Source: SHZI01 sp963698405 (GTDB lineage Bacteria > Pseudomonadota > Gammaproteobacteria > Steroidobacterales > GCA-2729495). From it: 64,000 nucleotides of DNA. The position numbers were made by a program, and so were the translations under genes. The notes beneath the pieces are model-generated. The model ran no database searches. It saw only the letters and a program-made list of their open reading frames with translations, and had not been told where the DNA came from. Each line of letters begins with the position of its first letter. Position 1 is the stretch's first letter. The DNA is taken from contig CAVOQT010000002.1 in assembly GCA_963698405.1 (NCBI GenBank), forward strand, positions 248,001-312,000. Reading direction: 5' to 3'. Below, piece after piece: positions 26,603 to 35,098 of the stretch.

Positions 26603-27255
26603 TCGAGACGCTTGCGCAGGGCCTGCGCCCAACGGCGCAGGATACGATCCGCATCCGCCCGGTTGGTTACGCCGTTCTGCCACTGAAGCCCGCCGCCGGG
26701 ATTGTTGCCGGCTTCACGATCGATGGCGCGCGCCAGGATCTGGCTGCTCACCGAATCGTAGACCTCCAGATACAGCGTCATCGCGCCGGCTGATCCGCCC
26801 AGGGTATAGCTGCGGCCGGCATCCATGGTGTCCGGCGCCGTGACGTCCAGGTCCATGATCGCCGGGCGCAACACGAGTACGTCATCAGCACCGCTCGTCA
26901 CGATCTCGTAGCCGCCCTTGGTCTGCAGCTCATCGGTGAACACCTTGAGGAACTCGGCCGAGAGATCCGACTTGATCCGGTCCATTTCCTTCTGCGTGAT
27001 GCGCTGCCCGCTTCTTTGCTGGTCCCGCTGCCAGTTCTTCTGGAATGCGACCGGACAATCGAGAATGGCAACCCGCTTGTAACCGCTGAAGTCCACACCT
27101 GGGCGAACGTACAGAATCTCTGCCACCTTGCTCTTCTGCAGCACCAGTCCATCGTGGCTGGTTTCCGGCAGCTTGTCGTCAGCCGGTGCCGGAACTGGTG
27201 CAATGAGGAGCAGCGACAGGCTCAACAGCCAGCAGCAGGCGAGTTTGTTCAGCAT
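26575..27255 (-). CDS. Exported protein, DUF3313-like
   Basis: About 226 residues beginning MLNKLACCWLLSLSLLLIAP, a signal peptide ending near APAD. The mature part has ILYVRPGVDFSGYKRVAILD, an opening seen in DUF3313-type periplasmic/lipoprotein families, and later APDTMDAGRSYTLGGSAGAM and ILARAIDREAGNN. The start at the second of two ATGs is favoured by spacing from GGAG. It lies 14 bp downstream of the DUF3604 gene, so the two are probably co-transcribed. No catalytic motif is seen. The 3' end overlaps xthA tail-to-tail by 28 bp. Confidence 0.7.
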   Translation of the reverse strand: MLNKLACCWLLSLSLLLIAPVPAPADDKLPETSHDGLVLQKSKVAEILYVRPGVDFSGYKRVAILDCPVAFQKNWQRDQQRSGQRITQKEMDRIKSDLSAEFLKVFTDELQTKGGYEIVTSGADDVLVLRPAIMDLDVTAPDTMDAGRSYTLGGSAGAMTLYLEVYDSVSSQILARAIDREAGNNPGGGLQWQNGVTNRADADRILRRWAQALRKRLDQVNGKTGS

Positions 27256-27269
27256 CATGTTTCTCCAGT

Positions 27270-29219
27270 TCACTTGCCCGGGGTGTACCAGATCGGCGAA
27301 GTGTAGGCCCGCTCGGTAACGGTCATCCGCGTACCCGGCAGCGGCTGAACACCGTAGCGCTGCGCATCGTAGGCGGTCCAGCGCGGCGTCGGAATCTCGA
27401 TGACACGCGCATAGTAGAAAGCGCGCTCGCCGGCATCGAACTGTGGATCCTTCCACACGGTGATCAGCTCGGGAGCACCGATGGTATTGGTCCAGCTGGC
27501 ATTGGCGACGTCCACCGTACTGCCTACCGACGGCAGCTTGCCGTCTGCGCCCGGCTTGCGGTCGCCGCCCCAGACCACGTCATAGACCTTTTCCTGCAGT
27601 TCGCCCTTCGCATCAAGCCAGCCCTTCACCACCTGAATGCGGTCGAGGTTTGCCCCGATCGGATCCTTGAGTGCCGCAACCAGGAAGGTCGGTGCCTTGC
27701 CGGCCGGTGCATTCTTCAGGTCACCGCCCATGGGTACGCCTTTGGTATAGCCGGCGAGTGCGGGCAGGCGCGTCAGTGCGTCAGTGGCACTGAAGTCCCA
27801 GCCGCCAAAGAAACGTACCGCCATGCGCGGCCCGGTGGTCGCATAGGTTTCCTTGCGCTGCATCGCGTCCCAGATCGCTTCACGCGTGTTCTCGGAAGCC
27901 CAGACCGCTGCATAGCCCGAGGCGCCCACTTCCCAGTCCATGACCTTGATATTGGTCTTGGGGTTGGTGATGAAGGCGGCTTTTATGCGTTCCGGGCTCG
28001 GCTCCTGCGGCGTCGTCTTGCCGAAAAAGTTTTCTTCCTCCATTGCGGCCAGGCCGGTATGTGAATCGCTGCTGGCAACCATGCCGAACTTGTAGGGATT
28101 GGTGCCCAGCTGCTTTTCCAGCTTGAGGCCGTTCTTCAGGCCGGCGCGAGCGTACTCGAACTCCAGCATGTCCCTGGTCTTGGCAGTGCTGCCGTCAAGA
28201 TTGCCGAAGTCCCAGGTTTCAAAATCCGCAAACTCGTCGTTGGGAGACAGGAAGGGATGCGCCTCGCCATCACCCTTGGTCTGCGATGCCTCGACCAGAC
28301 GTTCCCACTTCGCCCGCTCCTCAACGTATGCCCGATCCAGCGGCTTGCCCGTGAACGTATCGGTGAGGGCAAACATGCGGCCATTGCTGAGATTGCCGTT
28401 ATGCGGGATGGCGAGCACGCTGCCGCCGGTCTTGGCCTCGTAGGCGCTCATCCACTTCCAGAGGTCACGCGGATTATCGCTGCCCATCGGCGGATATACG
28501 GTGAGCGGCTCGACCTGGCTGGCCTTGTCGCCGTTGTCACGGAAGATGACATTGCGATGCAGGTTGTTGCCCGCAGTATTGGATGACCACTCGTAACCGA
28601 TGAAGGCCGTGAAACGGCCTGGCTCATTGAAAGCCTCGGCCGCCGCAATGGTCTCCTGCCAGGCCGCCTTGTAGGCGCGCGTACCCGGGAAATACATCAG
28701 GTCTTTGGGGAAAGTGCCCTGTGAAAAGGCGACGATGATTTCCATCGCCGCTTTGGCACCCTGCCCGGACTTGACCAGCTCGTACCAGGACTTGCCTTGC
28801 GGATCGGCCAGCAACTCCGGCTTGCCGGCAAAGAGATCGGGGAAGAAGCCCATGTTGTCCGAGTGATCGGCGACGACCAGAAAATCCAGCGGCCGCGAAA
28901 GCTTTACCGGCTGGCCGCTGGAGGCGGTGATTTCCTCCCCACGCGCCAGGCGGTATGCGTCACGGGGGCCAATCCGTGCGCCGAATGCACCGGCATCCAT
29001 CGAGAAGGAGGTATGCAGATGTGTATCACCGAATAGCGGCCGCACCGGGAAATTGCGCCCCGCATAGGGTGAGTAGGGCCTGGCGGGAAATGCCCCGGCG
29101 ATCTTGTCCGTCGTCAGCGTACCCATGTCGCCGGTATGTGTATCGGCTGCCTGTGCCTGCAGCGCGAATAACGCGCTCAGCGCGAGGCTGGCGGCGGCTG
29201 TCGCTTTGTGCGTACGCAT
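27270..29219 (-). CDS. DUF3604-domain secreted protein (PHP-like metal-dependent hydrolase fold)
   Basis: The 649-residue protein has a signal peptide (MRTHKATAAASLALSALFAL, cleavage near AQA|ADT). The DUF3604 core includes FGDTHLHTSFSMDAG (the HxH metal pair), VVADHSDNMGFF, AIPHNGNLSNG, GMVASSDSHTGLAAMEEEN and a C-terminal PIWYTPGK. DUF3604 is large in marine proteobacteria and resembles PHP phosphoesterases, but its substrate is not established. It is followed at 14 bp by a DUF3313-like exported protein. Codons upstream of 29219 are not part of the gene, since the signal peptide starts there. Periplasmic location is inferred. Confidence 0.88.
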   Translation of the reverse strand: MRTHKATAAASLALSALFALQAQAADTHTGDMGTLTTDKIAGAFPARPYSPYAGRNFPVRPLFGDTHLHTSFSMDAGAFGARIGPRDAYRLARGEEITASSGQPVKLSRPLDFLVVADHSDNMGFFPDLFAGKPELLADPQGKSWYELVKSGQGAKAAMEIIVAFSQGTFPKDLMYFPGTRAYKAAWQETIAAAEAFNEPGRFTAFIGYEWSSNTAGNNLHRNVIFRDNGDKASQVEPLTVYPPMGSDNPRDLWKWMSAYEAKTGGSVLAIPHNGNLSNGRMFALTDTFTGKPLDRAYVEERAKWERLVEASQTKGDGEAHPFLSPNDEFADFETWDFGNLDGSTAKTRDMLEFEYARAGLKNGLKLEKQLGTNPYKFGMVASSDSHTGLAAMEEENFFGKTTPQEPSPERIKAAFITNPKTNIKVMDWEVGASGYAAVWASENTREAIWDAMQRKETYATTGPRMAVRFFGGWDFSATDALTRLPALAGYTKGVPMGGDLKNAPAGKAPTFLVAALKDPIGANLDRIQVVKGWLDAKGELQEKVYDVVWGGDRKPGADGKLPSVGSTVDVANASWTNTIGAPELITVWKDPQFDAGERAFYYARVIEIPTPRWTAYDAQRYGVQPLPGTRMTVTERAYTSPIWYTPGK

Positions 29220-29316
29220 GATTCGGTTCCCCGTGATTATTGCTGGCAATCTATCAACCCACCGGGCTGCCAGCAAATGATGTTTTGATCGTCGCACATC
29301 TGCCGATGCGGACGCC

Positions 29317-29346
29317 GTGACAGTTGCCGTCTGTCCCGTGTAGAGT
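29317..29346 (+). promoter_or_regulatory. Candidate sigma-70 promoter
   Basis: GTGACA (29317-29322) and TAGAGT (29341-29346) are separated by 18 bp. This gives a leader of about 30 bases to the ATG at 29385, with AAGGAT at 29372-29377 as ribosome site. Confidence 0.4.
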
Positions 29347-29384
29347 CGGCGCGGTTCTTCTTCGCCAATCCAAGGATATCCACC

Positions 29385-29906
29385 ATGAAACTGATGCCTC
29401 TGGCGGTAGCGCTGACTGCCGTTACCTTGCCGTCCCTGGCGCTTGCCCAGGTAAACCCGGCCTTTTCCGAGATCACTGAAGCCACCGAACAGGCACGGAC
29501 GATCATCCAGACGGAACGCAAGATGATCATCAGCGACGGGCTCGATCTGTCAGCGGAAGAGAGCAACGCGTTCTGGCCGGTCTATGACAAGTACGTCGCC
29601 GAAATCAAATCAGCGGGGGATCTGCGCGTAAAGGTGATCACCGACTATGCCGCCAGCTACGAAAACCTGTCGGACGAGACTGCGAAGCAACTGATAGACG
29701 ACATGCTGAAGTACCAGGAAAAGGTGCTGCACATACGCAAGCATCACCTCAGCAAGTTTCGCAAGGTGCTGCCCGAGACCAAGGTGGCCCGCTTCTACCA
29801 GCTGGAGAACAAGCTGGACGCCATCGGCAACTTTGCGCTCGCCCGCCAGATCCCGCTGGTCCCGCCGCGCGCTGCTGGTCAGCCGATCGCACAGCCCGCC
29901 AACTGA
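29385..29906 (+). CDS. Small periplasmic helical protein of unknown function
   Basis: The 173-residue product has a clear signal peptide (MKLMPLAVALTAVTLPSLALA|Q). The mature part is helical: TEQARTIIQTERKMIISDGL, LSAEESNAFWPVYDKYVAEI, DDMLKYQEKVLHIRKHHLSK and FRKVLPETKVARFYQLENKL. The pattern of charged helices and an L-S-x-E-E/F-W-P-V-Y segment is common in small uncharacterised periplasmic proteins and loosely recalls Spy/CpxP-like folds, but I cannot assign a family. It has its own putative promoter and a GC-rich hairpin just downstream, so it is probably monocistronic. Confidence 0.8.
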   Translation: MKLMPLAVALTAVTLPSLALAQVNPAFSEITEATEQARTIIQTERKMIISDGLDLSAEESNAFWPVYDKYVAEIKSAGDLRVKVITDYAASYENLSDETAKQLIDDMLKYQEKVLHIRKHHLSKFRKVLPETKVARFYQLENKLDAIGNFALARQIPLVPPRAAGQPIAQPAN

Positions 29907-29922
29907 TACGCACACCAATACC

Positions 29923-29954
29923 CCCGGGCCCGTCAGTAATGTGGCGGGCCCGGG
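29923..29954 (+). terminator. GC-rich hairpin after the 29385 gene
   Basis: A 10-bp perfect stem (CCCGGGCCCG with CGGGCCCGGG, loop 29933-29944) starts 17 bases after the stop. Only a short T-stretch follows, so it may be a weak intrinsic terminator. Confidence 0.6.
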
Positions 29955-30034
29955 CTGACGGCGGTTTCTGATCTGGCCGCTATTGTTTGCATCCGGGCCG
30001 GCATGTAACTTGGCACGCCATGGGGTCAACCTGC

Positions 30035-33034
30035 ATGTCTGCACGTCTTTGGAGCGCCGTTCCAGCGCTCATGGCCGCCGGTCTCCTGTACGCAATCCCG
30101 GCAACCGCGGCGGATACACCCCCGGCAACAGCAGCCACCGCAGCCACCGCAGGCGCAGCAACCTCGGAACCGGAGGTACTGCCGCCAGATTCGCGTATTG
30201 GCTGGATCGAGGCACTCTCCGCAGGCAGCCTCGATGTAAGCGTCGCTCCGCAATCGCTGTTTGAAGTTTCCCTCTCTGATGAGGCGGCCATTCAGGTCGA
30301 AGCGCTCAGGGTCCGCACACTGCTGGGTGCGCTCGATCCTGCCACCGATGCGCTCAACACCGACATCGAAACGCTTGATCCGGTGTTGTGGCAGGGTCGC
30401 GTCGAACTGGACCGCGCGCGCCTCGGCTTCTACTCGCTGGACAAGTCAGAGCGTGATGCACTGCTGGAGACGCATGCGGCGCGTCAGGAAGCCGCGCTGC
30501 CGCGTGAAACCGAAGCAGAACGTCTCGTGCGTGAGGCGGAGATCGAACGTGAGCGCAGCCTTGAAGCCGCGCGGACTGCGCGCACCGAGGCGGAGCGTCT
30601 GGTAGCCGGGGAGCTTGCACGGCTGATCGCGGTTGAGGCGCGCGTCGCTGCAGTTCTGAAAACGTTCAGCCAGGAGCATGCGTCACTGGCTACACGCAAG
30701 GTTGCGCTGCTCGGCTGGCAGCAGCGCATACGCGACGCCAAGGAAGCAGGCGATACCGAAGTTGATGCGACATATGAGGCCGTCCGGCGGACCTTGCGCG
30801 TCTCTCGCGACGAACTTTCTGCCGCACTGGATAATCTCGGCAGCGCCCGGTCAGCAGTCCCGGAAATCGGAGCGGATGCACTCGCCGGCATTCCGCTGGA
30901 TATCCCGGCCGATACCGCCCGTGCGCGGCGCATCGGGGTTCAGAAAGCCGTTGCAGAAGCCCGTCGCGCCGAGCAGGCGATTGGCGAGGAGCGCACCGCG
31001 GTATTGCTGGACGAGATCACGGTTCTGAACAGCGAGCGTCTGGACCTGCTGCCCTTTCTGTCGGCAGACAAGCGCGACGCGGTTACGGGCTTTACGCCAG
31101 CTGGCTGGGAGCAGGCGCGGCTTGAGATATACCAGCTCTCGCTGATTCTCCGCTACCACCGGCAAGCCAGCGCCGCGTGGTTCAGCCGTCTGCGCAATGG
31201 CGGACCTTCCGGTCTTTCACTCTGGAACACGGCAGTAATTGCGATTCCCTGGTTGCTGGTTGTGGTGCTGTTTGTCTGGGGGAAGCGCCGTTCGGCACAT
31301 GGCATCACGCTGGCCGAAGCCCGCTATGAAGCAGCCGACCGTGCAGAGCGACGCGTATCGCCGGGGCTGGAACTGCAGGCGGTACGCTTTCTGCGCAAGA
31401 TCCACCAGCCGCTGGAATGGGCGCTGTTCTACTTTGCTACCCTGTGGCTGCTTCCAGTCGCCACAAAAGAGTTGCTGGAAATCCAGCTTCTCACATCGAT
31501 CATCGGCTGGGGTATCGGTGCCGCACTGGCCGTGAATACCATTAATGCGCTGGTCGCCGGCACCACCACCAACCTGATCAATATTGACGGCGGCAGCAGC
31601 AAGATTCGTCTGCGCTCGCTGCGACTGGTGGCACGAACCGTAGTGTTATTCGTCCTGATTCTCGTCCTCAGCAATCGTCTTGTCGGGCAGGGAACCATCT
31701 ACAGTTGGGCATTCTCCACTTGCTGGTTTGCCGCCATTCCTGTCTTTCTGGTGCTGGTACGGTGGTGGCGGTCGATCATCTTCGAGCGTATCGACCGGGT
31801 ACGCAGAAAAACGCCGCTGCAGGTCTGGGTGCTTTCAAACCGCGAGGGCTGGAAGAGCTTCCTGGCCGCCATGCTCGGTGCAGTACAGCTGTTTACAGCC
31901 GGCATACTCAAGGCCGGACGACTCTGGGCATCAGACTTTGATCTGGCGCGCCGCGCCCATGCCTGGCTTTTCAGGCGTGAACTTGAGCGGCTGGGTGAAA
32001 CCAACGAACCGCTGGCAGTGAAGCCACTGAAGGACGAGTTGCTGGAAATACTGCATCCGGCACGGACATATACCCAATGGATTTCATGCTCGAATGACGA
32101 GTTGCTGGAGCACATAGTCAGTACCGCCCGGCAACGCAAGGGCGGCATGATCGCCCTGATTGCCCCGCGCGGAATGGGCAAGTCTTCGCTGGTTCATGCC
32201 CTGCATGCACAGGTCGATGGCTCAATCAGCATCGTATGCGACCCGCACTCTTCAGTGGATGCGGTGCGGAGAGCGGCCCAGACCGAAGATCATGCCGCGA
32301 CTCCGCCACCGCTGATGCTGCTCGACGAGGCACATGCACTGGCCAAACCGATTATTGGCGGCCTCGCATTGTTCGACGAACTGATTGCCATTGCGCGCGG
32401 ACACTGCACTGAAACCACCTGGGTGTTCACCATCGATGCGGCTGTCTGGCCGTTCCTGAAGCGGGCCCGTGACGCACGCCCGCTCTTCGATGAACTGCAC
32501 CACCTTGAGCCATGGGACGAAGAGCAGATCGGCACACTGCTGGCGGAACGTACAGCTGAAGCGGGCATTACACCAGTGTATACAGGGCTGCTCGACAAGC
32601 TGCCGGTGGGCGCCGACGAGATCGACCGCATGGACGCACTGAAAGCCAAGCAGGAAGGGTATATACGCATGCTCTGGGATCATGTTTCGGGCAACCCCGG
32701 CCTTGCGCTGGAAGCCTGGCGCTCGACCCTGGCCGACGACGAGCAGGGCATGGTGCATGTGCGGCCGCTGCAGGAGCCGAACCCCAACATGCTGGACGCA
32801 CTGCCCGATTCCTCGCTGTTTATCCTGCGTGCGATTCTTTATCTGACTCCCGCAACGGTTGACGATGTCGCACAAGCCACTCGCCTGAGTCACGAACAGG
32901 TGCTCAATGCCTTCCGCTTCGGGCAGTCGCAGGGAATCTGCGGCAAGCAGGGTGACCGCGTCTATATCCGCTGGTCGTGGCTGCGGGCAGTCACCCGGCT
33001 GCTGGAACGCAGGCATCTGCTGGTGAACCCATGA
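30035..33034 (+). CDS. Membrane AAA/STAND-like ATPase with periplasmic coiled-coil domain
   Basis: About 999 residues from ATG 30035 (MSARLWSAVPALMAAGLLYA, signal-like); ATG 30020 and TTG 29987 are alternatives. Numbering from 29987: an exported N-terminal region (about 45-400) with long charged helices rich in E-A-E-R-x-x-R repeats (about 170-225) suggests coiled coil. Four or five membrane segments lie at about 411-431, 478-523 and 549-591. The cytosolic C-terminal half is a P-loop NTPase with Walker A APRGMGKSS (726-734) and Walker B LMLLDEAH (776-783), then a winged-helix-like tail (about 955-1010). The start of the MscS gene overlaps its stop as ATGA. The layout recalls KefA/MscK with the channel split off and an NTPase added. 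I know no named family for this. Confidence 0.8.
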   Translation: MSARLWSAVPALMAAGLLYAIPATAADTPPATAATAATAGAATSEPEVLPPDSRIGWIEALSAGSLDVSVAPQSLFEVSLSDEAAIQVEALRVRTLLGALDPATDALNTDIETLDPVLWQGRVELDRARLGFYSLDKSERDALLETHAARQEAALPRETEAERLVREAEIERERSLEAARTARTEAERLVAGELARLIAVEARVAAVLKTFSQEHASLATRKVALLGWQQRIRDAKEAGDTEVDATYEAVRRTLRVSRDELSAALDNLGSARSAVPEIGADALAGIPLDIPADTARARRIGVQKAVAEARRAEQAIGEERTAVLLDEITVLNSERLDLLPFLSADKRDAVTGFTPAGWEQARLEIYQLSLILRYHRQASAAWFSRLRNGGPSGLSLWNTAVIAIPWLLVVVLFVWGKRRSAHGITLAEARYEAADRAERRVSPGLELQAVRFLRKIHQPLEWALFYFATLWLLPVATKELLEIQLLTSIIGWGIGAALAVNTINALVAGTTTNLINIDGGSSKIRLRSLRLVARTVVLFVLILVLSNRLVGQGTIYSWAFSTCWFAAIPVFLVLVRWWRSIIFERIDRVRRKTPLQVWVLSNREGWKSFLAAMLGAVQLFTAGILKAGRLWASDFDLARRAHAWLFRRELERLGETNEPLAVKPLKDELLEILHPARTYTQWISCSNDELLEHIVSTARQRKGGMIALIAPRGMGKSSLVHALHAQVDGSISIVCDPHSSVDAVRRAAQTEDHAATPPPLMLLDEAHALAKPIIGGLALFDELIAIARGHCTETTWVFTIDAAVWPFLKRARDARPLFDELHHLEPWDEEQIGTLLAERTAEAGITPVYTGLLDKLPVGADEIDRMDALKAKQEGYIRMLWDHVSGNPGLALEAWRSTLADDEQGMVHVRPLQEPNPNMLDALPDSSLFILRAILYLTPATVDDVAQATRLSHEQVLNAFRFGQSQGICGKQGDRVYIRWSWLRAVTRLLERRHLLVNP

Positions 33035-33981
33035 GAAAGCGCGTCCCGGCTTTGAGCTCAGGACTGTACGGGGTGCGCGCTGCGCTGCTGCCCCTGTTGT
33101 TGCTGGCGGTGCCGGCATATGCCCAGGATGTTGCGGGTGCCTCGGATATCGGGCGAATCGTCGAACTGATCCGCTGGGGCGGCGTCTTCGCATCAGTCCC
33201 GGTGATCATCGGCGCACTGTTCCTGATCCGGCTGGTGGAAAACATCGGCGACCGGCTCAGCGCGCAGTTTTCCAACCGGCGGCCGACCATTCAGAAGATC
33301 CAGACCACGGCGCGCTTCTTCATCTACGTTACAACCATCATCATCGCGTTTGGTCTGAGCGTCCGGCTGGACTCGACCGCGCTTACCGTCATCGGCGGCG
33401 CACTCGCCTTTTCCGTCGGCTTTGCACTGCGCGACCTCGTGGCCTCTTTCATCGCCGGCATCACGATCATGTTCGACCGGCCCTTCCAGGTCGGCGACCG
33501 GGTTTCCTACGGCGGCGAGTACGGCGACATCATCAAGATCGGCCTGCGCAGCGTGCGCATGAACACGCTGGACCACAACATCATCACCATCCCGAACAAC
33601 AAGGTGTTTACGGATGTCACCTCGAGCGGAAACTATGGCGCGCTGGAGATGCAGGTGCCGATGAACTTCTACATAGGTGTGGATCAGGACGCGAAGCTGG
33701 CCGCCGAGGTGATCCGGGAAGCCTGCCTGACCAGTCCCTACATCTTTCTGGACAAGCCCGTGCCGGTGCTGGTCAAGCAGGAAATCCTGCAGGACTACGT
33801 CGCGATCAGCCTGAAGGCGCGACCATATGTATTCGACTGCAAGTACGAGAAGCCCTTCGAGACGGACGTGCACTTCCGTGTGCTGGAAGCATTCCGCGAA
33901 CACGGCATAGGTTCGCCGGCAGTGCTGCACCGTTCAATCAGTGCGGGCCCTGGTCAGCCGCCACAGCTCAAGGCACCGTAA
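33031..33981 (+). CDS. MscS-type mechanosensitive channel
   Basis: The 316-residue protein has a signal-like N-terminus (to about AYA|QD), membrane helices near 48-68 and 95-113, and the pore helix TM3 (117-148, IGGALAFSVGFALRDLVASF). The MscS beta-domain follows: FDRPFQVGDRV, GDIIKIGLRSVRMNTLDHNI and ITIPNNKVF. It should form a heptameric pore released by membrane tension or by a partner. Translational coupling (ATGA, 33031-33034) to the membrane ATPase strongly suggests a complex in which the NTPase gates or senses for the channel; this is inference. Its 3' end overlaps the Rieske gene by 14 bp tail-to-tail. Confidence 0.9.
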   Translation: MRKRVPALSSGLYGVRAALLPLLLLAVPAYAQDVAGASDIGRIVELIRWGGVFASVPVIIGALFLIRLVENIGDRLSAQFSNRRPTIQKIQTTARFFIYVTTIIIAFGLSVRLDSTALTVIGGALAFSVGFALRDLVASFIAGITIMFDRPFQVGDRVSYGGEYGDIIKIGLRSVRMNTLDHNIITIPNNKVFTDVTSSGNYGALEMQVPMNFYIGVDQDAKLAAEVIREACLTSPYIFLDKPVPVLVKQEILQDYVAISLKARPYVFDCKYEKPFETDVHFRVLEAFREHGIGSPAVLHRSISAGPGQPPQLKAP

Positions 33982-34321
33982 CGCTCACCTGTCCGTCTTC
34001 GATACTGACCGCATAGGTCTGCAGGTCTTTCTCGCCACGCACGGCGTTGAGCACATCGACCAGACCGGGCGGCCAGTTCGCCCAGTCGATCACCTTGCCG
34101 GTGCGCACGTCGAAGCGCGCACGATGAAAAGGGCACTGTATTTTGCAGCCATCCACCAACTTGCCCTTGGTGAGGGGCGCGAAGATGTGGGTACAGTTGG
34201 CCTGTGTCGCGTAAAAACCGTCTTCGAGATGGTAGACGATAAGCTTGGTACCCCCCGGAGCAAACGGGCGGTGCTGGCCTACGGGCAGATCATCAACATG
34301 GCAAACGGTGTGCTGCGGCAT
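33968..34321 (-). CDS. Rieske [2Fe-2S] ferredoxin
   Basis: The protein has 117 residues from ATG 34321, chosen because GGAG lies 8 bases upstream; the in-frame codons up to 34369 are less likely. The cluster ligands are in CTHIFAPL (C43, H45) and CPFHRARFD (C63, H66), the soluble Rieske ferredoxin pattern of aromatic oxygenase systems. It would shuttle electrons to an oxygenase or related enzyme. No oxygenase is adjacent, but a ferredoxin reductase is encoded at 18.5-19.7 kb; pairing of the two is only a guess. Convergent 14-bp overlap with the MscS gene. Confidence 0.88.
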   Translation of the reverse strand: MPQHTVCHVDDLPVGQHRPFAPGGTKLIVYHLEDGFYATQANCTHIFAPLTKGKLVDGCKIQCPFHRARFDVRTGKVIDWANWPPGLVDVLNAVRGEKDLQTYAVSIEDGQVSVTVP

Positions 34322-34414
34322 CCGGACATCTCCTGCTATGCGGTGACGCCCGGATGGTAGCGGAATCATCGCCGGAATCGTTTACTGTGCCGCTGTCTGC
34401 CTGGAGATTCGCAT

Positions 34415-35047
34415 ATGTTGTCCAAAATCCACTCACCTCGAATATTGCTATTGTTGCTGGGCATGAGCCTCGCGGCCTGCAGTACCGGCGCCCAGCAGGG
34501 TGCGGAGCGCGGCGCCAAGACCGGTGCCGTGGGCGGTCTGGTTGCCGGTGCAGTCGGCAGTATCTTCTGGGGTGGTGATGCGGTGAATAACGCGCTGCGC
34601 AGCGCCACAGTCGGTGCCGCCTCAGGTGCGGCGGTCGGCGCCATGCACGGTGCGGAGCGCGATAAAAAGGCACCGCCCCCCGCACCCACACCCGCTGCAC
34701 AAAATGCACCGATCCATGATGCAGAGATGAAGGCGCGCGTCGGTACCATCAATTTTGCCGCCAGTGAGGAGCTGGCTCGCTGTCGCCACGTTGGTGCGAT
34801 CGCCAAGGCGGAGCAGGCATTCAAGGTGGAGACTGATCCAAAGCGGCGCAACTACGCCATGTTGATCCAGGCCATGGCCGCTGAGGAATCCGGCAACACA
34901 GCCAAGGCCGCCGACATCTATACGCGCTGGGGCCAGTTCGATCCGGCACATGTCGATCGGCAAAAGGGGCGCAGTGAGGCACTCGACGGCATACTCAAGT
35001 TGCAGAAAATACGTCAGGAACAGGGGCTGCCGCCGCTTTGCACCTGA
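34415..35047 (+). CDS. Glycine-zipper lipoprotein
   Basis: The 210-residue protein has a lipoprotein signal (ILLLLLGMSLAAC, lipid-bearing Cys22). A glycine-zipper region follows (about 30-83: GAKTGAVGGLVAGAVGSIFW and VGAASGAAVGAMHGAER), which in relatives inserts in or spans a membrane. After a Pro-rich linker the C-terminal half (RNYAMLIQAMAAEESGNTAK, AADIYTRWGQFDPAH) looks like one or two TPR-type helices. Outer-membrane attachment is likely. The specific function is unknown. Confidence 0.8.
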   Translation: MLSKIHSPRILLLLLGMSLAACSTGAQQGAERGAKTGAVGGLVAGAVGSIFWGGDAVNNALRSATVGAASGAAVGAMHGAERDKKAPPPAPTPAAQNAPIHDAEMKARVGTINFAASEELARCRHVGAIAKAEQAFKVETDPKRRNYAMLIQAMAAEESGNTAKAADIYTRWGQFDPAHVDRQKGRSEALDGILKLQKIRQEQGLPPLCT

Positions 35048-35098
35048 GCATATCGCAGCAAGCGTGGCAGATTCGTTGATTGCCGCTCTACCGGGTGC

